A stretch of DNA of 64,000 nt, taken from NCBI GenBank assembly GCA_946800325.1, contig OX326960.1, positions 54,210,855 through 54,274,854 of the forward strand, in the 5' to 3' direction. The position numbers and the translations under genes are program-made. The notes below the pieces were generated by a model. That model did not search any database. It was not told where the DNA came from and saw nothing but the letters and a program-made list of their open reading frames with translations. This document shows, in pieces, positions 48,701 to 63,835 of the stretch. This DNA comes from Luzula sylvatica. Lineage: Eukaryota; Streptophyta; Magnoliopsida; Poales; Juncaceae. Each line of letters begins with the position of its first letter. The stretch's first letter is position 1.

Positions 48701-50408
48701 ATTCAAACAAAACCCATCTTTGACAATTGACTTATATAACGCCATAATTTTATTTATTTCCACATTTCCCCTCAAAATAGTATCGAAAATAACCAAATAA
48801 ACCAATCGGTCTGGCTTGACTCCACACTTAACCATATAATCGAAAGTATTTTCAGCCTCGATTCTCATTCCTGATTTGGCATAACCACAAATTAACGCAT
48901 TAAATGTTTCGACGGTGGGTTTCGACCCGTTTTGAACCATTTGGGTCATGATCATACCCGCTTCAGAAACCCGACCCGTTTTGCCTAATAAATCCACCAA
49001 GGTAGTATACGTTACAATATCTGGTTTACTACCATTTGTTTTCATATCGCTATACAAATCGAGTGCTATGTTGAGCGACCCGTTCCGTCCATACATGTTA
49101 ATCAAGGTGTTATATGTAACTTCGCTTCTTTTAAATCCATTTTTTATCATTTCGTTACATATTTTTTCGACTTTGTTCATGTTATTATTTTTAGCGAATG
49201 CGTGTAAGAGAGAATTGTATGTAAATGCATCTGGTACGAAACCTTTCGAACCCAACTCGTGAAAAAGTTTGTCCGCCTCGTGGGCCATGCCGTACCGGCC
49301 ATAGACTGAGATCATGGTGTTGTAGGTACATAAATCTGGGTTGCATTTTGAGGCGAGCATTTTATCGAACACCTTCAGTGCGTCCTCCAAATTGGAATTT
49401 TTAGAACACGTGTTTAATAAAGTGTTGTAGGTGATCGCGTCGGGTGTTAAACCAGACCGATGAACCTCGGCAAGGAGATCCAAAGCTGAATCGGGAATTG
49501 AAATCCCGGATTTAGCTCTTGCATTGATAAGCGTGTTGAAGCTTACTAGATCGGGTTCGAGTCCATGGTCTCGCATCGAGTCGAGAAGGGCTCGAACTTT
49601 GTTGAATTTACCTGTACGGGCGTAAACACCCATCATAGAATTATATACCTGTACTGTGGGCTTGGATTCTGCGTCGGAGCAGGATTTGACAAAGATCTCC
49701 TCTGCGAGAGAATCTTGTCTGGCTTGACCGAGAATACTGAGCATGACGGAAAGGAGGCGGGGACCAGGGGCATGGCCATGGTGAAGAGTCGACCATTGAA
49801 ATGCTTCTAGAGCTCGTTGCCAATTGGTTTGGCCTACTTGTTTCACGACAAAGGAGAGTTCTGCAGGATCGACCTAAATGAAGGATGTGAGATTGAGATT
49901 ATATTGTGAGCATGAGAGCCTTTTATGAAGATGGTTGCTTGTTTACCTGGAGGGTGGGCTCTGTATGATCGAGTACATCAGCAACAAGGTCTGACTCGGG
50001 AAGGGAGAGAATACGATCGGAGAGGAGGTTGACACGGTATCGCCAGTCGCTGACCCGCTTGAGTGCAAGCATAGAGATTTTCTTGACAGGGGTACGGTTC
50101 GCCTTGGACTCGAGGGACTCGAAGTAGTGTGGTGATTTTGCTTCCTCCGAAGTGGATTCATCGGATGAAGGTGGAATTGGAGATGAGATCGGTTTTGGGT
50201 AAGTAATGGGGGGTTGTTTAGGTGGGGGCAGGTGAGGAAGATGGCGGTGGAGGTTGGGCCAGCGGATGAAAGGATCGGCTTGCGGGTAATGAAACTGTAC
50301 TGGACTTGAGGATGGTGTAGTGGTGGACTTAGCGGTGGTTGGCCGGAGATTAGGGAGGCGATATGGAGGAGGAAAGGGGAATGGTGTTGTGAGGCCTAGC
50401 AGAGGCAT
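45776..50408 (-). CDS. EMB1270: EMB1270-type PPR-SMR protein, chloroplast RNA splicing factor
   Basis: Five exons on the minus strand: 50408-49947, 49873-46839, 46762-46562, 46463-46373 and 46297-45776, giving 1436 aa against about 1440 for Arabidopsis EMB1270 (At3g18110). P-class PPR protein with more than 20 tandem 35-residue repeats in exon 2 (for example PDLVSFNTLINARAKSG, PDAFTYNSLLHAFAKNN, SEVTYNTLINMYGRNG) and a C-terminal SMR domain (LSGGAALVALTLWLDHMQ, GSPFLASKTRSGLLVAKAHS). The N-terminal ~100 residues are Pro/Ser/Thr-rich, consistent with plastid import. The family member is essential for embryo development and acts in splicing of chloroplast group II introns. The gene is divergent from RECQL3, with 832 bp between start codons. 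The final ~50 residues are very basic. Confidence 0.93.
46783..46804. repeat. telomere-like CCCTAAA repeats in EMB1270 intron 2
   Basis: AAACCCTAAAACCCTAAACCCTAAT holds three near-perfect CCCTAAA units at the 3' end of intron 2 (46763-46838). Short telo boxes are common in plant genes, so this is a small interstitial motif. Confidence 0.7.
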
Positions 50409-50624
50409 GGGATAATGTTTACGTTGGAGTGTGAGGTTGAAGAGGGAGGAAGAAGATAAAATCAGGGAACGCTTTCCGGGTTTCGTAACGCCGAGTTTCT
50501 TATTAAACTCAAAACTTGATTTCTTGGGTTATTATTATCCGAATTCGGGTGTTAACCCGATGTAATCGAAATGAGAATTCTCCCCTTCCATTAAAGAGAC
50601 AATATAACACGGTTTTATTTTTAG

Positions 50625-50942
50625 TACCCGTTCGGCAACACATGGAATAACGGAAGAGTGGAAGAAAGTTAATTCTATTTTATTCCAAGGGTGTTCGGTA
50701 GATTAAATTGTGTAAGAGTGGAAGTAAAAATTAAATTAATATTTTTTATTGGAAATGATGAGAGAGAAGAAGAGAAAAAAAATTATATTTCATCTTCTTC
50801 CACTCTTCCACCTCCCCCATGGAATAGAGTTAAATCACTCTATTCCATTTTCTTCCAACCTTGTTCGGCGAAATAAAATGATTTCTTCCACTATTTTCCA
50901 CTATTCCACTCTAATTCCATGTTGCCGAACGAGCCCTTACTG
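50625..50942. mobile_element. TIR MITE in the EMB1270-RECQL3 divergent promoter
   Basis: Inverted ends: CCGTTCGGCAACACATGGAA on the left, TTCCATGTTGCCGAACGAGC on the right. Inside, GAAGAGTGGAAGAAAG pairs with TTCTTCCACTCTTCC, making it strongly palindromic. The GGGCTCGTTCGG-type terminus is typical of hAT/Harbinger MITEs. No clear target duplication. It occupies more than a third of the space between the two start codons. Confidence 0.6.
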
Positions 50943-51108
50943 TTTTACTCAACAGTTCGGGTCTCGGATTGAGATTAAATCGCATTTTGACATTTATATC
51001 ACCCGATTGGTGAATCGAACTCGTTAATGTTCTTTGCCCTGGTAGTCGCCCCGCCACTTCGCCATTGATTCCCGCCATAGCTGATAGCTTCCCTCCTCCT
51101 CCCATCAG

Positions 51109-51225
51109 GTCCGTACTCTCCCGCCTCGATTTCCTTTTCACTGGAGATCGGGTTTCGCCGGTGAATGTTTATACTTATTTTTTTTTAAAATGATCGATTT
51201 TGAAATACGATTGCACATTGTTTAG
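51109..51225 (+). other. probable 5' UTR intron of RECQL3
   Basis: CTCCCATCAG is followed by GTCCGTACTC (donor) and closed by CACATTGTTTAG (acceptor), 15 bases before the start codon. A short non-coding first exon around 51.0-51.1 kb is inferred. Confidence 0.45.
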
Positions 51226-51240
51226 GATCAACCAGAATCG

Positions 51241-54886
<3,646 letters not shown>

Positions 54887-55142
54887 TGAATTTCCATCAC
54901 ATTATTCTAGTTTGATGGTTTTGCATACATGTTTAGCAAAATTGAGAACTTTTTTCTATACCTAAAATTTGGTTTAGGGATTCTGGCTATATCATGTGAT
55001 AATTACAAAATCAATTACAGACATTCTATCTCGAATCCCTGGTCTCCCCTTCCGTCCTATTATCCCAGTATTATTTATTCTCAAAACAAAAAAAACAAAA
55101 AAAAAACTTCAGTTCTAAGAATTGTCAACATAATTCCTTGGG

Positions 55143-57494
55143 CTACAAACCAGCTTCAGATTCAGTGGAGCAAGCGCCTTTATCTTTCTCTACGGTACTA
55201 ATCAACATCTCGATATTTTTTCTATAAATGGGCATGTAATGATCATTAATCATATCTTTAGAAAGCCTCAACTTACCATATAACGACCGAGGCGTCAAGT
55301 AAATCCCCATCTTGGGTCCATCCTCTTTCGAGTCTTCTTCTTCACCGTCTTCCTCACCTTCACTCACCGCTATCTCGTCAGAACGGAACCAAACAATATG
55401 CATGATTTTTCCAGGAGGGTAAAATCTATGCACTTCCTTATTCTCGCTGTACGTATCAGACGAAGAAGCAACCTGTTCAACAGCAATGCTAGCCTCCGCT
55501 ATTTCTCTCGCCACATCAGCCTCTTCTTCCTCTTCGTCTCCTTCTCTCTTCTCTCTCGGCTTTGACAACTCAGACTCTAGCTGCTGCCACAGCTCCACCT
55601 CGGTCAACTCAGCTTCTCCATTTTCTACTTCTATTTCAGCCGCACGAGATGCGATTTCTTCTATCAAATGTGAAGTCGACTCCATGGCTCCTTCAGACTG
55701 AATCACCTCTGTGGTAGAAGATCCCGTCATGGTTACAAGAGCCTCTGACGCGTCAGGAGCAGCAGGGACGTTACGCCTACGCGGACCAATGCAAGTCCAG
55801 GAAGATAACTGGAGAGATGGTTTCGTCCATGCAGCCTGAGCCATAGTCTTCGCTCTAGTCATCACAACCTTTTAAAAAAGAAAAGGTTTATATTTATATT
55901 TTTATTTTCAAGATCATGTTAATATGAAGTAGCGGATAGATAAATACTTGTGTGCGAGTGGAGACGGGGCGAAGAATAGCGCCGGCGCCGGCAACACGAG
56001 CTCTGGCATTAGCGATGGAAGGAAGACGAGATCCCAGAGCGGAGGCAGAGCGATACACCGTGCTCAGTATTCTTGTATGCTCTATTTGATTTCTCAAATC
56101 ATTCAGCCATGCCGACGCCGTTACCTTTATAACAAACGAATTAATAAATACAACAAATTAATAAAAATATAAAATATAAATTAGCATACCTCGGTGCGTA
56201 AATCATCAACAGAAGCAGCAGAAAATGTAGGCACGAGATCAGCTCCGTTTATTACTGTTGTTATGAACTGCACTCCTGATTCCGCTAACTCCCACGTCAT
56301 ACACGCAGCTATATTTACAGAATTGCCATTCCCACTAAATTAAATAAATTATACTGACAATTAAAAAAATAAAATAAAATAAAAACCTGGAGCAAAAGAT
56401 ACACAAGTGGCACTAGCAAAATCTTGCTGCTCTCTCAAAATATAAGTCAACAACGCCGCAGTTCCTCCACCCAACGAGTGTCCGACAATCTACAAAATTA
56501 TTTCTGTTCATTTAAATCATTTAAAAAAAATATCTCGAAGAAAATAAACTAATTACCTTGACTTGGTAATCAGGGTTATCATGGAGGGCTTTAACAAGGC
56601 AAGGTGTCGCTAATTTAGCGATCCACCTGGCAGCCGCGACCATTCCGCAGTGAGCGTACCCTAAAACCACGTCGCGAACACCGCCTTCGTAAACGACAGT
56701 ATGGTGAAACGGGACCACCGCACCAGTTGCGGCTGTTAAAGTATCTCTTATGCTGTGGGTCCCGCGTATCAGTAACAATATGCATTTTGTGTCCTTGTCA
56801 GTTAATATCGTAAATGCCGGCTTCAATATCTAATTAAATAAAAAGAAATTAGTTAAGTAGTTTATTAATGGAGAGAGAATTTATTTATTTATTTAATTTA
56901 ATTCTGTTGTTTACTCCGGCTTTGGGTTCTTGAAGAATGACGTGATCGTTGGAGTAGCCAGTGGCTTCGAGAAATCGAGGAAAGGGCTTTTTTGAAAAAT
57001 GCCAACATAGAGTTAATAATTTAAGGAGGTATTTTAACTCTTCGATTACTTCGTCTCCTTTGAGCTCTATACATTCATTTCCTGCATATATAGTTGCCAC
57101 TGGCAAATTTCCCTGAAATCATACAACAATTATTTAAGAATTTTTGAAAAATTTAAAAATTTGGATTTTGGTTTTGGCTTTATACCTGTCGTTTGAGAAG
57201 AAAGCTGATGCCAAATGCGAGGTCGCCAATAGGCCACTTGCCTAAAGTCTCGGAATAAGTGAACCTTAATGTCTCTGACAAGGTAGAGATGGTTTCTACC
57301 CAAGTGGCTGGAGCGCGTACGGGTCTGCGTGGGACCCGTCCCCTTCCTGACGTGCTAGCTCGAGTTTGACTTTGGTCAATGCTGTTCGGTGAATCGGGTT
57401 CTTCTTGTGAGTTTGTTGTTTGTAATCGTTTGTTCAGTGTGTAGTATAATAAGGCGGCTGCACCTGCAGCTGTGGCCATCGTAGCTGTTGCCAT
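55143..57494 (-). CDS. class 3 lipase with mono/diacylglycerol lipase N-terminal domain
   Basis: Seven coding exons on the minus strand: 57494-57186, 57112-56915, 56829-56557, 56489-56387, 56308-56190, 56124-55948 and 55868-55143, giving 634 aa. Predicted membrane-associated alpha/beta hydrolase acting on acylglycerols. An N-terminal hydrophobic stretch (AGAAALLYYTL) is followed by a basic region and the class 3 lipase N-terminal domain. The nucleophile elbow is IVGHSLGGGTAALL, with Ser265. Conserved downstream: FAPAACMTWELAESG, FITTVINGADLVPTF, RLPSIANARARVAGAGAIL. The C-terminal third has acidic Glu-rich segments. It resembles the Arabidopsis At3g14075/At4g16070 pair, once labelled calmodulin-binding heat-shock proteins. 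The start codon directly follows a CACACAG acceptor, so a 5' UTR intron (57495-57892) is likely. Confidence 0.9.
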
Positions 57495-58063
57495 CTGTGT
57501 GCAAGATTCACAGCCAAATTAGAAGAAAAAAGTGTTATTCAGAGGTTTTTTAGGATAATTTTGTATATAGACCCTGTAAGAAATGGTAATTGGTGTCTGG
57601 ACAATCCCGAATTTCGTACTCAGATGTGCAGTCAAGATCAGACCTTTGTTATCTTAATCATATAAACCAACCATTTATTTATGGCTCAACATCCACAGGA
57701 ATTCAAATTGGAAGAAATTGCACAAAACCAAGTTTCGAAATTGTATATCTTACTCAATCTTAACAAAAATTAGAACTTTGATTCCCAAAAAAACATACAA
57801 TAAAGCAAGAAGAATCATGAATTCTCTGGTAAATATACTGAAACCAATTAGCAAGATTAAAAAAAAGCCAACAATTAAAGAACAAAGATAACCTGAAAGC
57901 AGCAGAAAGATGATCACTAGTTTGCGGTACCGTAACCCCCAATCAAACAAAGCTTGAATCTTTTCAATCGGAATCGGATTGATTGAAGTAGGGGTTTACT
58001 GGACTAAGATTAGATCTGTGGAGAATCGACTGAGTAACAAGTGTTCCTTTCCTTCCTTCCCTT

Positions 58064-58066
<3 letters not shown>

Positions 58067-58100
<34 letters not shown>
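58067..58100. repeat. (CT)n tract
   Basis: About 17 CT units lie about 570 bp upstream of the lipase start codon, probably near its transcription start or leader. Confidence 0.95.
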
Positions 58101-58104
<4 letters not shown>

Positions 58105-58259
58105 TTGTCTGATTCTGATGGATGTGTGAAGTGAAATCTTAGTTTGGATTTCTTTATCTTTCCCTCTCTTTCCGTTTTTTGTTTATATATATATTATTTC
58201 GGATTTCTTCTCTAGGCGGCGTGTTCCGTTGTTAGGAAAGGAAAGCAAGGACGAAGAAA

Positions 58260-58400
58260 CGGGCTTAATCAGACGCGTCCCTGCCCGACCCTACCCATTC
58301 CGACCCAGTCCGAATCAAACCGAAGCGACCCGATCCGGTCCCTACCGAACCCGATTCGACCCAGTCGATCCGATCCGACCCTACCCAATAGAATGTCAGC
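58260..58400. repeat. degenerate CCGAACCC/CGACCCGATCC repeat
   Basis: CCGACCCAGTCCGAATC, CGAAGCGACCCGATCCGGTC, CCGAACCCGATTCGACCCAG and similar words recur. This is the complement of the TTCGGGT-type field at 6.8-7.5 kb. Confidence 0.7.
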
Positions 58401-59214
58401 ACTCGCAAATCATTTTGGACAGCTTTTGTGGTAAGATAATCCAGATTTATGACAATGAAAAGGTATTTTATTTTTATTTTGACTTTGTGAAATATTGGTA
58501 TTTTTTATGAGTTAGTCATTCGTGATGACATAATACAGTACTTAATGCGTTGATGTGTAATTCGAATAAAACGTTTTTCAAATCGGTCAAATATTCAGTC
58601 AAATAAAAAGAAAATACGCTAATAATTCATCATTTTTGTATATGTGAATAAAAGTATATGTGAATAAAAAAAAGTATATGCGACATAATACAGCACTTAA
58701 TACGATGATATAATTATGTTTATTTTACATAACACGGATACAATAATTCGTTATATAAAAGTATATGTGAATAAAAAAAAAATATTCAGAATAATTGAGA
58801 AATATTATTATTTAATTAAAAAAAATTATTTTAGTTCATAATCATACATTTATAGATTATCATTGATATTTCTGTTGTCTTAATCTTTATTCGAAATTTA
58901 CGTTTTTATTATTTATTTCATATTTTTTTTCAAAAACATTATACAGTGATGCGCATATAATACGTGTTTTTAAAAAGTATTCAAATACGCGAATTATTAA
59001 CTATGTTAGGTACGAAAATGCCAATATATTTATTATTCGTAATACGTAATTGTTCGTAAATCATACGTGTGTATTGTTCGCGAACTGAACTACCATGGGA
59101 GTACATTTTGACTTGGGTAATTTGGAGGGTCTCATTTCTCTCAAGATAAGCCTTGACATTTTGATCGTCCGAAACCGAGCACCTGCACATTCTCAAACTA
59201 TTGGCCTATATAAT

Positions 59215-59365
59215 TTTTTTTTTTGAAGAGAATCATGACCATTATAGGTTTCTTTTTTTATATTGATGTCGCCGGGACTCAAACCCACAACCTCTACAAT
59301 ATGAGGGTTTGTTGTGATAAACACTCAACCATCGGCTATGGGGTCATTGGCAACTGGTCTATATA
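59215..59365 (-). mobile_element. tRNA-derived SINE
   Basis: On the minus strand: CCCATAGCCGATGGTTGAGT (A box), then GAGGTTGTGGGTTTGAGTCC (B box) about 45 bases on, a tRNA-unrelated body and the tail AACCTATAATGGTCATGATT followed by an A-rich end. This is the best-preserved of five related copies in the window. Confidence 0.6.
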
Positions 59366-59379
59366 ATTAGACATGACAA

Positions 59380-59780
59380 ATGGACGCGCTCGACATTGGA
59401 TCATTTGGGGTTGTGAGTCTTTCGATCTTCGGATCACATCACGGATCATTCGGATTTCGAGTTGTTTGGGTTTTGAATTGTTGGAGTTATGAATCGGGTT
59501 CGTTCGGGTTATGCGTCTATTATATTTAAGTATTTTTTGTATTTTTTGAAAGCCATGTTACGGATCAATTTTTTCTACAATTTAGAGTCTCGAGATAAAA
59601 TGTTTACCGTATTTACCCGGTTGGGCGGGTTCAGGTAATGAATAAATCGAATATTTAGTTGTTCAGATTATGTGTTGTTCTGGTTTCTAATCGTTCGAGT
59701 TTGGATTTTGACTCTTTGACTTTTCGAAGTTATCGAATTTAGCCTAATATAATTGCGGGCGAGTTTGTCGAACAGGTCAA
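59380..59780. repeat. degenerate TTCGGGTT repeat field
   Basis: Words such as GGATCATTCGGATTTCGAG, GGGTTCGTTCGGGTTATG and TCGTTCGAGTTTGGATTT recur, as at 6.8-7.5 kb but more decayed. Confidence 0.6.
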
Positions 59781-60622
59781 CTTTTGCAGCTAGTACATAA
59801 CAAAACATAAAAATTAAAAATCAATAAAACGATTAACATACTTTTATTTTCAGTAAATAAAATAATTTTGTTTTTCCTCAAAGTCGAAATCACGTTTTAT
59901 TCCCCCCATGTTACCAGTATTGTTCTTTGAAAAATTATCAGATTCCGTGTAAGTAATGTGGCACAGATACTAATTTATATTAGATACAATATCGATACGG
60001 CAATACAGTAATCTTCAAAAAAAATTGGATGCGGTACGTACATTATACTAATATTTTATTATTTTAATAGATGGGATTTATATACATAATCATTTTTCAT
60101 GTATTAAATAATATATGTTTCACGTAATAAATATTAAAAATTGATTATTATTAAAACATTATGTTATGAAATTATTTTTTATTATATTTAGATTAAATAC
60201 TTATGTCTTACATATTTATTTCGATTTCAAATATTTAGATTTTTTTAATGTATCCATGAAGTATCTCCGAATATTTACTATTATTTTGAAACAAAATAAT
60301 TGGGTTAATATTTTAGTGACCCGCGCAGCATAACTTGCAAGATATTAGGATATATTTATCATATAATATAGATCTATACCAAAACAAAAAAGAAACAATA
60401 AGAAGAAATTAACAGGAAATGTGCAGAATAAATAAATCTGAATTGAATGGAACTATATGTATTATGCATACACTGATGGCCTACAGTTTAGCCTGTATAG
60501 GTCAGCCTCGAGATATCGAGATATACAAACTACAAAGAAACTTGTACAATCACCACTTTTTCCATTTTCTTCTTTTATCTTTCTTTTTAAAGCCATGTCA
60601 CTCTATAACTAACCCATCCCAG

Positions 60623-62332
60623 TTAAGAAATCACGAGACGAAAAAGACCAGGCTGAGGCTGAGCGAAATGGAGGCCTTGATCCAACAAAAACCGCTCCAC
60701 CGCAACCGGCAGCCTAGCTGGCGTACGAGAACCTTTCGTGTGATGACCCGTACCAACACATACCATAAGTTCGAGTCTCTCTCCCTTCGCTCTCGCAGTG
60801 GCCTTCCAAGAGGAGATCTCCTGTCTCAATATAGGAATCGCTTCGTTCACGTGAAGCCCGTGTAAATCTACCATCGGTATTTCTCCTTGCGCGTACCCAG
60901 CATTCCTGACGGTCCAAAATGCAAAATTTAAATCTTTTAAGGGGTAAAATGTAAAATAAAATTATTGTTTACCTTTGGCGAAATATGGATTCTTTAGCTT
61001 TACCGTGTGCGGCTTTCATTTGAACATTGTAAACTTGGCCTTTTAAGCTAAGTTCTTTTGCCAGAGCTTTATTTCCTGTTAAATACGCTTGACGAGCCTG
61101 TAAAAAAGTTAATAAATAAATAAATTAAAATTTGTTCTAAATAAATAAAATAAAATATAAAAAGGTTGTTACTTGATCGAAGCACATGTTTCTAAGACGA
61201 GCATAATCGCGAGCTTCTTCCCTTGATTCCGTATACATATTAGCTGTCCAAAAAAAGGGGGTTATTTAAAATATTTAATAAAGTTTAGTGGTATTTTTGA
61301 AAATTTCCCGTCGGGAAAAAATATACGTACCGACAGCTTCACCAGTTTCGAGCCAAATGGGAGCCTTATTACCAGCGACTAATTTACTATTTGTACTACT
61401 CGTCAGTCTCGGCGAAGTTTTACTGGTACCACCCGTACTGCTCGTACCGATCCCGGTACCGAAATCCTGATTTTTCCTTTCCGGCCTTCGAATCGTGGGA
61501 TCGGAAGGGGTGAGTTTCGCCAGCGCTGACGCAAAGTTAATCGCTGAGCTGCCAAAAACCGTCGTCCCGATTCCACTAGCTCTGGGATTCTGAGTTTCGG
61601 TACTTGGAAGTGCCGGAAAATCTCCCATGGTGAAACTTGGTGCCGAAGAATTCAGCGGGGCCCCACTATCCACTTGCATCTGTTTGAATAAACTTATTTT
61701 TAATACACAGAGTTACATTATTAAATTTTTTCTTTTTTTTTTACCTCGAGTTGGTTGAGAGTTTCGATGGTGACGTTGAGATCGCACCCGTTTACGAAAA
61801 ACAAGTCTGATAGAGACTGAGCAGAGAATCCAGGGAATTGGGACACGAGATACTCTAAAGGGTCGAAGTCCTGACCCGCCACAGCGTTATCCGCAGAGCT
61901 CTCGTCCACGAATCCCAAATCATAATCAGTCTCGAACTGGTCCCAATTGTTGAAATTACTGAATTGGGAGCTGTTATTATCTCCAGTATAAACAGGATGT
62001 TCGTAGGCATTTAGTGTTAAATTGTATAGCGAGGGCAAAATGGCTTCAGTTTCGTCTTTTTCTGGGGCCGAGAAGTCTGGGATGATGTCATCGGGGAGTT
62101 GACTTTGCCAGTAACGACGCGCTTCATCGTCAGAGTTGGTTGACTTTGCGGAGTCGACCCTGTCTAGGGTGGACTCTTGAAGAGAGTTGGTACTGGCGGT
62201 TGCAACGGGAACCGTGCTGGATGGTGTTGTTGGAGACCGGCGAAATGAAGGGAAAAATTCAGTCGCGTTTGGATTTAGGGTTGTGAATTTTAAGAACTGA
62301 TTGGGAGATTGATTTTTGTTCGGAAAACTCAT
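60623..62332 (-). CDS. CID7: CID7-like PAM2/DUF1771/Smr protein
   Basis: Five coding exons on the minus strand: 62332-61745, 61679-61331, 61243-61173, 61097-60973 and 60905-60623, giving 471 aa. The N-terminal PAM2 motif (TLNPNATEFFPS, 18-29) should bind the MLLE/CTC domain of poly(A)-binding protein. A CUE-like segment (about 156-196, FDPLEYLVSQFPGFSAQSLS) follows, then DUF1771 (about 315-378, ESREEARDYARLRNMCFDQA, LTGNKALAKELSLKG). The C-terminal Smr domain (390-471) carries VDLHGLHVNEAI and GTGHHTKGSRTPARLPVAVE. The order matches Arabidopsis CID5-CID7 proteins, with CID7 the best fit; it is shorter than I remember for CID7 (about 567 aa). Likely cytoplasmic, acting on mRNA. The leader appears to hold several small introns. 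Confidence 0.88.
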
Positions 62333-63016
62333 TTTCGCATTTGAGAGAATTGCAAGAATGGAAATTTGGGGTAATTGAATTGGAGCTATCCAAGTCCTGA
62401 TACCAATTTTTCAAAAATTGCGAATGATTTTAGATTTTAGGAAATATGAACAAGAGGAGAACAAAACTAAATAAATTAAACACAGATTTTGTTAACATAG
62501 TAATTCACCATAATAACGTATTGGACAGTACAAGTAAATCATAGATCCCAATTAACTAATGGTACTATTAGCAAAATATATGGACAATAAATCAAGGATA
62601 ATTGAGCCCTTACCTCAAATCACTTCCTTTTTTCTGCAAAAATAAAGAGAAAATAAACTGAACTTTTACCTTCTACAACAACAATTGAACAACAAAAAGT
62701 ACCAACCAATTGACTTAGATGTAACTAACGACATGAACAACCAACGAACCAAAAATTAAAACGAGATCTGAAACCATAACAAAAATCCTCATTATCTGAA
62801 GATAAATCATACCTTCACCGAGATCAATCCGCCTGCAAATCGAAGAAAACCGACCCATTAACATCTAACAGAAGAAAAAAGCTTTAGTTACTTCTACACA
62901 CCTCCAGATCCGGAAAATTAGTGAACACTCAAAACCACAAATAAATAAATTAATCTTCCTCCTTTGCCTTTACGAGCACCACACGAAAACGAGAGAGAGA
63001 GAGAGAGAGAGAGAGG
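62333..63016 (-). promoter_or_regulatory. multi-intron 5' UTR and leader of the CID7-like gene
   Basis: Reading on the minus strand, a (CT)n tract at 63015-62991 marks the leader. Acceptor/donor pairs bracket two tiny exons, 62832-62813 (GCGGATTGATCTCGGTGAAG) and 62633-62614 (AAAAAAGGAAGTGATTTGAG). A last acceptor (GGTATCAG) precedes 62397, which runs to the ATG at 62332. No upstream exon is coding. The model is inferred from splice signals alone. Confidence 0.4.
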
Positions 63017-63539
63017 CAAGGAGAAAATAAACCAAGTTTTATTTCTTCATGTCTGAACAATATATCAATCAATCCATGGTTCCGCAAAGACGACCTATTT
63101 GACTAGTATAATATTTCCTGGACTCGGTGTATAGACCATGATAAACAATTGGTGCACCATTTCTTGTATTTGTTTATAAACCAATCTGAAATTGAAATAT
63201 CAAATATGTGTAGATTCATGGAGTAATTTAAGACCGGATTTATTTAGAAATGTTGTGTATAAAGCATATTCTGCACGTATCCAGTGGGTTTTAATAAGCG
63301 GACCCGAGTCATGAGTACGGATAGACGCGTGGTTGGTTTTGTTTGCTTTTATTTATTTGTTAATGAATGAGATGAGGCTTGGATTTCAGAACTACCCGCA
63401 GTTCTATTTGTGGACCTTGTAATATTACTAAATGGGCCATGAAAAAGCCCAATAGGCAGATTTAATTCTGAACATGTTTGCAGGCCGGAATTTGATATGA
63501 GATGAAATTATATATTTTCATTCCAAATTGGGCAAAAAA

Positions 63540-63835
63540 AAAAAAGGTTTTTTCACGGTATTTTTAGTTAATATAATTTTCTTACCAACCCAATTTGACT
63601 CGTCTGAATTCAAGTTCGGATGTGAAAGTTATGACAATTTTACTAACTATGTGTAAAATCGTTGCATTCTTTGGTATTTCATTTGAACTCACTTGTTAAA
63701 GTGTTCCAATGAAAAAACTCAGAAAATAAAAATGGTAGATAATCTAATTATATATTCAACCAGATTTGGTCCAGTTAAATTGGAATTCGGATGTAAAACT
63801 TATGACAATTTTACTAAAACGTGTTTCTCCATAAA
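63540..63835. repeat. relative of the 17.6-18.6 kb inverted-repeat sequence
   Basis: GAATTCAAGTTCGGATGTGAAAG, TGGTAGATAATCTAATTATA, GATTTGGTCCAGTTAAATTG and GGAATTCGGATGTAAAACTT are degenerate forms of the words in the inverted arms at 17.6-18.6 kb, here in single orientation and repeated about every 195 bp. Confidence 0.55.

Larger units (their letters stand above)
58401..60400. other. intergenic AT-rich DNA
   Basis: It contains a SINE (59.2-59.4 kb) and a TTCGGGT-type field (59.4-59.8 kb), listed separately. Variants of AAAGTATATGTGAATAAAA recur near 58.64-58.77 kb. No gene is seen. Confidence 0.5.
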
